Shown: positions 1 to 5,058 of the stretch, in pieces
Layout: each line of letters starts with the position of its first letter
Numbering within the stretch: the first letter of the stretch is position 1
The notes under the pieces: model-generated
The model's database searches: none
What the model saw: the letters and a program-made list of their open reading frames with translations, nothing else
Told to the model about the DNA's origin: nothing
Made by a program: the position numbers and the translations under genes
NCBI GenBank assembly: GCA_946187025.1
Contig: CAMHPM010000150.1
Span: 1 to 5,058, forward strand
DNA from: an uncultured Prevotellaceae bacterium
GTDB lineage: Bacteria > Bacteroidota > Bacteroidia > Bacteroidales > Bacteroidaceae
Reading direction: 5' to 3'
Length of the DNA: 5,058 nucleotides

Positions 1-1287
1 GTTCCAGAAGGGTTCGAATTTCTTCCAGCCGCCCATGTAGGCGAGGTGGGCCAGCTGTTGCTTCAGGTTGTCGTGACCGAAACTCGACTTGAAGATGTTG
101 CTCCATGTGTAGAACTCGTGATAGGCCCAGTCGTAGCCGTTCTTCAGTTCTTCGGCCGAGAGGCCTATGGTCTTATAGACGACGGTGCGGGTGTCGTAGC
201 GGCTCCAGTCATAGGATGTGATGCGTCCGTCGCGCTGCATCTGCTGGAAGAGGCGAGTGCCGGGGTAGGGGGTGAGTATGTGGAATGTGGCGGTGGTGAT
301 GCTGTGCTCGATGCCCCAATCGACGGTGCGGCGAAATACGTCGGGGCCGTCGTGGTCGAGGCCGAACACGAAGCTGCCGTTGATCATGATGCCAAGGCTG
401 TGCAGGCGGTTGACGGCTGCTACGTAGTCCCTCGACAGGTTCTGCAGTTTGTTGCTCGAACGTAGGTTCTCGGGCGAAAATGTCTCGAACCCTAAGAACA
501 GGCTTCGCAATCCTGCCTCGGCAGCACGTTCAATCAAGTCGTCCTTCAGAACCGAGGCAACGGTGGCTGCGCTTTGGAACACGCGCCCCATGCCGCGCAT
601 TCCGTCGAACAGCGACGATGCAAACCTGGGGTTGCCCAGCAGATGGTCGTCGAGGAAATAGAGGTGTCGGCCCGGAAGCCTCTCGATTTCGGCCAATGCA
701 TCGTCAACACGTTGAGTGTAGAACGATTTGCCATCGCCGTAGAATGCATCTTTGTAGCAGAAGTCGCAATGGTGGGGACAGCCACGCGATACCACCAGCG
801 AATTGGGAACGAAATACTTTTCGCGCTTGATGAGGTCGCGACGTACGGGCGGAATATTCTCCAGACTCCTCCATTTGGCCACATAGCGTTTGAGGGGATG
901 CCCCTCGCGAAAATCGTTGACAAAACGTGGAAACGCCTCTTCGCCCGGCCCCAGGATGAGGGTGTCGGCATGTTGAGCTGCTTCGTCGGGAAGGCTGGTG
1001 ACGTGCAGGCCGCCCATTGCCACATACACGCCACGGCGTCGGTAGTTGTCGGCTATCTCGTAGGCACGATAGGCATTGGTGACATATACTTGTATGCAAA
1101 CCAGGTCGGGAGAGTCGTCGAGCGTCAGTCGCTCAACGTGCTGGTCTTGAATCTCAACATCGTCGGCATCAGTGAAGTATGCAGCGAGAGTCGCCAATCC
1201 GACAGGCGGAAAGAGCGAATACTTGATCGGTCGCCAATATGGGCTTTCGGCTTCCTGCAAGGCTGGCAGTATCATCTTTACTTTCAT
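1..1287 (-). CDS. B12-binding-domain radical SAM protein, 3' end truncated by window edge
   Basis: The minus-strand frame is open for 429 codons from the ATG at 1287 to the left edge, with no stop inside the window. Residues about 1-140 look like a cobalamin-binding-type domain: a start MKVKMILPA, a PPVGLATLAAYF segment, MGGLHVTSLPDEA near residues 90-102 and ILGPGEEAFP near 110-119. The DxHxxG cobalamin-ligand motif is not visible, as in many BchE/HpnJ-like relatives. Residues about 160-370 are a radical SAM core with the 4Fe-4S motif CPHHCDFC (C170, C174, C177), preceded by VVSRG. A C-terminal stretch with LTPYPGTRLF and LSAEELKNGYDWAY resembles the DUF4070-type extension of this superfamily. 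The enzyme should cleave S-adenosylmethionine in the cytosol to do radical chemistry, but the substrate cannot be read from the sequence. The start is supported by a hydrophobic first beta strand right after MKVK. No Shine-Dalgarno sequence is seen. The gene is transcribed divergently from L31. Confidence 0.9.
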   Translation of the reverse strand, partial: MKVKMILPALQEAESPYWRPIKYSLFPPVGLATLAAYFTDADDVEIQDQHVERLTLDDSPDLVCIQVYVTNAYRAYEIADNYRRRGVYVAMGGLHVTSLPDEAAQHADTLILGPGEEAFPRFVNDFREGHPLKRYVAKWRSLENIPPVRRDLIKREKYFVPNSLVVSRGCPHHCDFCYKDAFYGDGKSFYTQRVDDALAEIERLPGRHLYFLDDHLLGNPRFASSLFDGMRGMGRVFQSAATVASVLKDDLIERAAEAGLRSLFLGFETFSPENLRSSNKLQNLSRDYVAAVNRLHSLGIMINGSFVFGLDHDGPDVFRRTVDWGIEHSITTATFHILTPYPGTRLFQQMQRDGRITSYDWSRYDTRTVVYKTIGLSAEELKNGYDWAYHEFYTWSNIFKSSFGHDNLKQQLAHLAYMGGWKKFEPFWN

Positions 1288-1365
1288 GGCTGTTATGTTG
1301 ATTCGGGGTGTGTATAAGCTTTGATATAATTAACGACAAAACATGCCTGTTTATTGTTAAAAACA

Positions 1366-1404
1366 CGTGTGATTGGAGAAAAAACGCGTGATATGGTGAA
1401 AAAA
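1366..1404. repeat. Two-copy imperfect tandem repeat in the divergent intergenic region
   Basis: Two head-to-tail units lie at 1366-1384 (CGTGTGATTGGAGAAAAAA) and 1385-1404 (CGCGTGATATGGTGAAAAAA). They match at 17 of 20 aligned positions, with one single-base gap. Each sits on or near a small palindrome (ACACGTGT at 1363-1370, ACGCGT at 1384-1389) and ends in an A-tract. The repeats end 13 nt before the -33 box of the L31 promoter, a position that fits an operator or an A-tract upstream element. Regulatory function is inference; only the repeat itself is seen. Confidence 0.5.
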
Positions 1405-1417
1405 AAGCCTTATGATG

Positions 1418-1448
1418 GTTGTCGTTTGTAAATTTCTTCGTACCTTTG
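1418..1448 (+). promoter_or_regulatory. Bacteroidetes-type promoter for the L31 gene
   Basis: The -7 box TACCTTTG at 1441-1448 matches the Bacteroidetes consensus TAnnTTTG exactly. A GTTG at 1418-1421 (consensus TTTG) lies 19 nt upstream, the expected spacing for the primary sigma factor of this phylum. The perfect TTTG at 1425-1428 is only 12 nt from the -7 box and is probably incidental. Transcription should start near 1452-1455, giving a leader of about 96-99 nt before the L31 ATG. Confidence 0.75.
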
Positions 1449-1457
1449 CACGCTGAT

Positions 1458-1475
1458 TCTGGCTCCGAGGCCAGA
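1458..1475 (+). promoter_or_regulatory. Short hairpin at the 5' end of the L31 mRNA leader
   Basis: TCTGGC (1458-1463) and GCCAGA (1470-1475) form a perfect 6-bp stem around a 6-nt loop, within a few bases of the predicted transcription start. A second CCAGA at 1476-1480 and a third at 1500-1504 could compete for the same 5' strand. The hairpin could protect the message from degradation or belong to an autoregulatory leader of the kind known for several ribosomal-protein genes. Neither role is shown by the sequence. Confidence 0.35.
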
Positions 1476-1550
1476 CCAGAGGCACGAGTTTATTGTTCAC
1501 CAGAACATAAATTGAACTGTATAAAAACAATAAAACAAAACAGAAACGTA

Positions 1551-1805
1551 ATGAAAAAAGGTATTCATCCAGAGAACTATCGCCCGGTAGTGTTCAAAGA
1601 CATGTCTAACGGCGACATGTTCCTTTCTCGTTCTTGCGCACGCTCAAACGAGACAATCGAATTTGAGGGTCAGGAGTATCCTCTCATCAAACTTGAAATC
1701 TCATCTACATCGCATCCGTTCTACACGGGTAAGGCTAAGCTTGTCGATACGGCAGGACGTGTTGATAAGTTCATGAGCCGCTATGCAGTGATGAAGAAGA
1801 AATAA
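1551..1805 (+). CDS. rpmE2: 50S ribosomal protein L31 type B
   Basis: The product is an 84-residue protein beginning MKKGIHPENYRPVVFKDMSNG, which is characteristic of type B L31. It contains the family segments FLSRSCARS, YPLIKLEISSTSHPFYTGK and a basic end VDKFMSRYAVMKKK. L31 binds the large subunit at the intersubunit bridge region. Type B proteins lack the CxxC zinc ligands of type A; here there is a single cysteine (C29), so zinc binding is not expected. The ATG at 1551 is chosen because the family starts there and an A-rich stretch precedes it. The same frame is open back to about 1419, but that stretch spans the promoter. The gene has its own promoter and terminator, so it looks like a monocistronic unit. 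Confidence 0.97.
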   Translation: MKKGIHPENYRPVVFKDMSNGDMFLSRSCARSNETIEFEGQEYPLIKLEISSTSHPFYTGKAKLVDTAGRVDKFMSRYAVMKKK

Positions 1806-1815
1806 AAAAGAAGAA

Positions 1816-1844
1816 AGGGAGGCCATGAGCCCCCCTCTTTTTTT
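1816..1844 (+). terminator. Intrinsic terminator after the L31 gene
   Basis: AGGGAGGC (1816-1823) pairs with GCCCCCCT (1829-1836) around the loop CATGA. This gives an 8-position GC-rich stem with one internal A-C mismatch (A1820/C1832). It is followed by CTTTTTTT (1837-1844). The stem starts 10 nt after the L31 stop codon. The T-tract ends directly at the ATG of the next gene (1845), so the terminator may also act as an attenuator for the downstream pair. Confidence 0.85.
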
Positions 1845-2954
1845 ATGTATCACATTGCCAAGATACTCAGCATTGCTCGTCCTACTCACACCTGCCGTTT
1901 GTGGTTTGGTGTGTTGCGCCATGTGTTGCCGCCGCGTCGTGTGGATATGCCACTCGAAGTGGCCGAGGCTGTGTTGGCGACAAGGCATCCCGATGGTGCC
2001 ACTTCGTGCATAAGGAGGCATGAGGTCGATGCCTCGCCGGCGTGTGACCTCATGGTTGTCGTGCCGGCCTATAATGCAGGCGATGGGCTGAGGGTGTGTG
2101 TAGAGTCGGTGCTGGGACAGCACACCCGCTACGGATTGCGCGTGGTGGTGGTTGACGACGGAAGCACGGATGGTGCTGTGGCCAGGTTGCAGAATGAATG
2201 CACCGACAGCCGCCTCACGGTCATCAGCCTGGACGAGAACAGTGGTGTATCGGCAGCACGTAACATGGCTTTGAGGCATATCGATGCTCGCTATGTGACG
2301 TTTGTCGATGCCGACGATGAGTTGCCGCAAGGTGCTGTGGAGGCTTGGCTCGCAGCGGCCGATGCGGCGGATGCCGACGTGGTGGAGGGGTCGATGGCCG
2401 AGGCCGATGGGGGCAGGGTGAAGATGCTCGTCAGACATGCCGATGGCGAACCAACGGAACGGCTCACCGGATTTGCGTGTGGCAAGGTGTTTGCTTCTCG
2501 CCTGTTTGCCGAGGTGGGATTTCCGGAAGGCACGAGATATGAGGACACGTTGCTCTCGTTTGTGCTGTTCCGCCTGGCAAGGAGGACAACCACCGTGGCG
2601 CAGACAACTTATATCTACAACCGCCATCAGGGCAGTTTCACTTCGAAGGAGATGGGCAACTATGCATCAATAGATGCATACTGGGTGGTGCGTCGCCTGC
2701 TGCAGGATATAGACAAGCTTGGTATCAGGCGGGATGATGCGCTCTACGATGCGCTGCTCATGGGCATGAAGCTGTCGGGCAACAGGATGGACAGCCTTGA
2801 CGAAGAAACATCGACGGCTTATTTTGCTGCCATGTGTGGGCTGGCCGAGAACTATTTCGCCAGCCAGAGGCCTGGCAAATCGTTAAAATATATCGACAAG
2901 GCAATACGCGAACGCAATCATACGTTATATATATTGGCATCGTGCCTTTTGTGA
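1845..2954 (+). CDS. GT2-family (GT-A fold) glycosyltransferase
   Basis: This 369-residue protein should transfer a sugar from a nucleotide-sugar donor to a growing glycan at the cytoplasmic face of the inner membrane. The GT-A domain runs from about residue 68: VVVPAYNAG (71-79), VVDDGSTDG (102-110), DENSGVSAARN (130-140), the metal-binding-type VDADDE (154-159) and the ED pair in RYEDTLL (E233/D234, probable catalytic-base region). It ends with YIYNRHQGSFT (256-266) and a helical C-terminal part with no clear membrane segment. The start is uncertain. ATG 1845 is the first in frame after the L31 stop and gives a basic 70-residue extension with no match to the GT2 core. M35 (1947) and M70 (2052) are alternatives, but M70 leaves almost nothing before the first beta strand. 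No promoter or Shine-Dalgarno sequence is visible. The flippase gene follows after 11 nt. Donor and acceptor sugars cannot be told from the sequence. Confidence 0.9.
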   Translation: MYHIAKILSIARPTHTCRLWFGVLRHVLPPRRVDMPLEVAEAVLATRHPDGATSCIRRHEVDASPACDLMVVVPAYNAGDGLRVCVESVLGQHTRYGLRVVVVDDGSTDGAVARLQNECTDSRLTVISLDENSGVSAARNMALRHIDARYVTFVDADDELPQGAVEAWLAAADAADADVVEGSMAEADGGRVKMLVRHADGEPTERLTGFACGKVFASRLFAEVGFPEGTRYEDTLLSFVLFRLARRTTTVAQTTYIYNRHQGSFTSKEMGNYASIDAYWVVRRLLQDIDKLGIRRDDALYDALLMGMKLSGNRMDSLDEETSTAYFAAMCGLAENYFASQRPGKSLKYIDKAIRERNHTLYILASCLL

Positions 2955-2965
2955 TACCCTGACCT

Positions 2966-4525
2966 ATGAATAGCGAAAACCTGCAACAGAACCGCACTAC
3001 GCGATTGGCTCGCAACACCATCTATCTTTATTTGCAGATGTTGGTGCAACTGCTCGTGAGCCTGTTTACCACACGTGTTGTAATCGACACGCTCGGACAG
3101 AGCGATTACGGCATCTTCGGTGTGGTAGGCGGTGTGATGGGTGTGTTTGCAGTGCTCAACAGCATCGAGGCTGCCACGATGAGGTTCATCACCTTTGAAC
3201 AGGGGCGGGGTAGTGGCGTGGAACGCCTCCATGCGGTGTTCAGCACAGCTCGCAGCGTGCATCTCACCATTGCAGCCGTGGTGTTCATCCTTGCCGAGAC
3301 GGTAGGGTTGTATTATGTGTTCAATTTCCTTAATGTGCCCCACGAGCGTCTTGCGGCAACCGTGACGGTGTATCAGTTCTCGATCGTCACTTCGCTCATC
3401 GGAATCATGTGCGCACCATACGATGCACTTATCGTGGCACACGAACGAATGGGTGTGTTTGCATCTATAGGTATATATAATGTGTTTGTAAACCTCATCA
3501 TAGTGTTTCTCGTGAAGTATGCCAACACGGACAAACTGATACTCTATGCGGCATTGGTGATGCTGGTACAGGTGAGCCTGCGTATCATCTATGGCATGTA
3601 TTGCCGCATGAACTTTGCCGAGACACGTGGCAAATGGGTGTTCGACCGCAAACTGTTTGTCAGTATGCTCAAGTTTGGCGGATGGACATTCAACGGCACG
3701 CTTGCAACGGTGGGGTTCACCCAGGGGATAAACCTTCTGTTCAATTACTTCTACGGTCCGCTGCTCAATGCGGCTTTTGCTGTGGCTTTTGCCGTTGAGA
3801 ACAAAGTGAGTTCGTTTGCCGACAACTTCCTTGCCGCAGCACGTCCGCAGATAGTGAAGAGCTATGCTGCAGGCGACAACAGCTACCTTCACATGCTCGT
3901 CATCAACTCGTCGCGTATAGCAGCCATGCTCCTTTTCCTCCTTTCGCTACCCATATTGCTCGAGACATCGTTCATACTCTATGTGTGGCTGGGCGAAGAC
4001 ATCCCGCCTTACACCGTGTGGTTTGTGCGACTGGCGCTGATGATGGCTGTGGTTCAGAGCCTCGGACAGGTGATGTGTATCACTATCCACGCCACAGGGC
4101 GCATTGCCAAGTTCCAGATGATTGAAGCCAACATACTGCTACTTATCGTGCCTATAGCAGCGTGGCTGCTGTGGAAGGGCTATTCGCCGATAGTGGTGCT
4201 TGTGGCACAGCTTGTGGTGTTCGTCATCACTCAGGTGGTGAGAGTACTGATTGTATGTCCTGCTGTAGGGTTGTCAATACTGACCTATGTGCGCGAAGTG
4301 CTGCTGCGTTCCATGCTGGTCGTTGCTGTGGGTAGCATACTACCATTGCTGCTTCATGTGTATGGCGGTATGCACGAACACCCGCTGACACAGGTGGTAT
4401 GTGTCAGCATCGTATCGCTTATTTCGTCGGGATTGAGTATATACTTCATCGGATGCACAAAAAGCCAGCGTGACATCGTGCTGAAGAAACTTAAGAACTT
4501 AGTACAAATCAACAATAGACAATAA
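2966..4525 (+). CDS. Wzx-like polysaccharide flippase (MOP/MATE superfamily)
   Basis: The 519-residue, strongly hydrophobic protein has about 12-14 predicted membrane helices, by eye near residues 16-38, 46-66, 97-119, 132-155, 163-185, 189-210, 240-262, 314-333, 355-375, 386-404, 408-430, 445-466 and 474-496. The N-terminal pattern (ARNTIYLYLQMLVQLLVSLFTTR, then LGQSDYGIFGVVGG) is typical of oligosaccharide flippases of the MOP superfamily, and the length fits. The role would be to move an undecaprenyl-linked oligosaccharide from the cytoplasmic to the periplasmic leaflet. The basic tail KSQRDIVLKKLKNLVQ should be cytoplasmic. It starts 11 nt after the glycosyltransferase stop, which supports one transcript and a shared glycan. 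Its last four codons (N-N-R-Q) and TAA stop fall at the start of the heptamer array, so the C-terminus is partly repeat-encoded. The substrate is unknown, and a related lipid or peptidoglycan-precursor transporter is less likely. Confidence 0.88.
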   Translation: MNSENLQQNRTTRLARNTIYLYLQMLVQLLVSLFTTRVVIDTLGQSDYGIFGVVGGVMGVFAVLNSIEAATMRFITFEQGRGSGVERLHAVFSTARSVHLTIAAVVFILAETVGLYYVFNFLNVPHERLAATVTVYQFSIVTSLIGIMCAPYDALIVAHERMGVFASIGIYNVFVNLIIVFLVKYANTDKLILYAALVMLVQVSLRIIYGMYCRMNFAETRGKWVFDRKLFVSMLKFGGWTFNGTLATVGFTQGINLLFNYFYGPLLNAAFAVAFAVENKVSSFADNFLAAARPQIVKSYAAGDNSYLHMLVINSSRIAAMLLFLLSLPILLETSFILYVWLGEDIPPYTVWFVRLALMMAVVQSLGQVMCITIHATGRIAKFQMIEANILLLIVPIAAWLLWKGYSPIVVLVAQLVVFVITQVVRVLIVCPAVGLSILTYVREVLLRSMLVVAVGSILPLLLHVYGGMHEHPLTQVVCVSIVSLISSGLSIYFIGCTKSQRDIVLKKLKNLVQINNRQ

Positions 4526-4616
4526 ACAATAGACAATAAACAATAGACAATAAACAATAAACTATCAACTATAAACTATAAACCATCAACTATCAACCAT
4601 CAACCATCAACCATCA
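4512..4616 (+). repeat. Heptanucleotide tandem repeat array, 15 units
   Basis: Fifteen in-phase 7-bp units without interruption fill 105 bp. Units 1-7 (4512-4560) are ACAATAG or ACAATAA; the first six alternate, so they also read as three copies of a 14-mer. Units 8-10 and 12 are ACTATCA or ACTATAA, and units 11 and 13-15 are ACCATCA. The remainder, ACAACA, leads into the ATG at 4623. The array starts inside the flippase coding sequence, includes its TAA (4523-4525) and fills nearly the whole 97-nt spacer to the next gene. On the mRNA strand it is A-rich and nearly G-free, so the RNA should be unstructured. Slipped-strand change in unit number would alter the spacer length. No promoter-like TAnnTTTG is present in it. 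Confidence 0.97.
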
Positions 4617-4622
4617 ACAACA

Positions 4623-5058
4623 ATGAGTCATCCAGATGTTCCATCTTCAATCTTCGCAAAGCGCATGAGGTTAGTGTTATCTACGTTGTTTATGATGCAC
4701 ATGCTGCAAGCAGGTGCACAAGACATTCGCGACTTGTTTGTATCGATGCCCGACTCGCTTCTCCCAACACTCACACGTAACGATCGCCTCGACCTCATCG
4801 ACTTTATCGATGCAGGACTCGACAACGATGTGGCCAATGCTCTTCGTGGCCGTTCACGCCTCACGAAACTCACTCCGTCGGTGCTGAAACTTAAGCTGAC
4901 CGAACATGCAGAACTTCAGATGTGCCGGCCGAAAGGTACTGACATCATCTGCCTCATACACTCGGTGAATGCAGGAGGATGGGACAGCATTGTGAAGTTC
5001 TACCGCGCCGACTGGACGCCACTGAGAACATCGGATTATATGTCACTGCCGACTCTTG
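4623..5058 (+). CDS. DUF3256-type secreted protein, 3' end truncated by window edge
   Basis: The frame is open for 145 codons to the right edge. The N-terminus has a Sec signal peptide: basic K13/R14/R16, a hydrophobic LVLSTLFMMHML core and a probable cleavage at QAGA-QD (after residue 32). No lipobox cysteine is seen. The mature start DIRDLFVSMPDSLLPTLTRNDRLDLIDFIDAG closely resembles what I recall of the DUF3256 family of Bacteroidales, whose members begin with a similar LF.xMPDS..P.LT.N.R.D.IDF pattern. The later segments IICLIHSVNAGGWDS and VKFYRADW also fit. The function of the family is unknown; the export signal implies a periplasmic or outer-membrane site. ATG 4623 directly follows an A-rich CAACAACA leader. 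M15 (4665) is an alternative giving a shorter, more usual signal peptide. The gene is probably co-transcribed with the flippase, since no promoter is visible between them. Confidence 0.82.
   Translation, partial: MSHPDVPSSIFAKRMRLVLSTLFMMHMLQAGAQDIRDLFVSMPDSLLPTLTRNDRLDLIDFIDAGLDNDVANALRGRSRLTKLTPSVLKLKLTEHAELQMCRPKGTDIICLIHSVNAGGWDSIVKFYRADWTPLRTSDYMSLPTL

Noticed and set aside
574..1317. 247-codon plus-strand open frame over the radical SAM gene
   Set aside because: The opposite strand encodes the radical SAM protein with an intact cluster motif across the same stretch; the plus-strand translation has no recognisable domain.
1321..1344. Possible promoters for the radical SAM gene or a TATAAT (1325-1330) on the plus strand
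   Set aside because: The only minus-strand TTTG here (from CAAA at 1337-1340) lacks the TA of the Bacteroidetes -7 box and a -33 partner. An E. coli-like TATAAT is not the consensus of this phylum and occurs easily in AT-rich DNA.
1419..1550. Upstream extension of the L31 reading frame
   Set aside because: It would put the promoter and leader inside the coding region; type B L31 proteins begin at the MKKGIHP of position 1551.
1701..2627. 308-codon minus-strand open frame across the L31 end, the terminator and the glycosyltransferase
   Set aside because: It crosses two real genes and a terminator, has low-complexity His/Arg-rich content and no family resemblance.
2918..3892. 324-codon minus-strand open frame antiparallel to the flippase
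   Set aside because: It is rich in His, Cys and Lys with no recognisable domain, and lies wholly within or across the well-supported glycosyltransferase and flippase genes. It is a shadow of their codon usage.
4512..4616. CRISPR array
   Set aside because: The units are 7 bp, contiguous and have no spacers, so this is a simple tandem repeat.

Overview
The window looks like chromosomal DNA from a member of the Bacteroidales, most likely Prevotellaceae. Three things point that way. The promoter in front of the ribosomal gene fits the Bacteroidetes sigma consensus (a -33 TTG box, 19 nt, then TAnnTTTG). Shine-Dalgarno sequences are absent or weak before every start. The last gene matches DUF3256, a secreted-protein family I know from Bacteroidales. 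The genus is an inference from sequence style, not from a search.

Layout: (1) Positions 1-1287, minus strand, hold a long radical SAM protein with an N-terminal cobalamin-binding-type domain. Its 3' end is outside the window. (2) Positions 1288-1550 form a divergent intergenic region with a two-copy imperfect tandem repeat, a Bacteroidetes-type promoter firing rightward, and a short leader hairpin. (3) Positions 1551-1805 encode the zinc-independent (type B) ribosomal protein L31. (4) A strong intrinsic terminator (1816-1844) follows, and its T-tract runs straight into the ATG of a GT2-family glycosyltransferase (1845-2954). (5) After 11 nt comes a 519-residue Wzx/MOP-type polysaccharide flippase (2966-4525). 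(6) A 15-unit heptanucleotide tandem array (4512-4616) contains the flippase stop codon and ends 6 nt before the next ATG. (7) A DUF3256-type secreted protein begins at 4623 and runs off the right edge.

The glycosyltransferase and flippase are a tight co-directional pair, presumably building and exporting a lipid-linked glycan across the inner membrane. No separate promoter was seen for this pair, so it may depend on read-through from the L31 promoter past the terminator. The DUF3256 gene may be on the same transcript, because no promoter is visible in the repeat spacer. The radical SAM gene is transcribed away from the rest and has no evident functional link to it.

The most distinctive element is the heptamer array. 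No complete, clearly new system is visible. The points most worth a second look are the array, the terminator/start-codon abutment with the glycosyltransferase's unusual 70-residue N-terminal extension, and the tandem repeat in the divergent promoter region.
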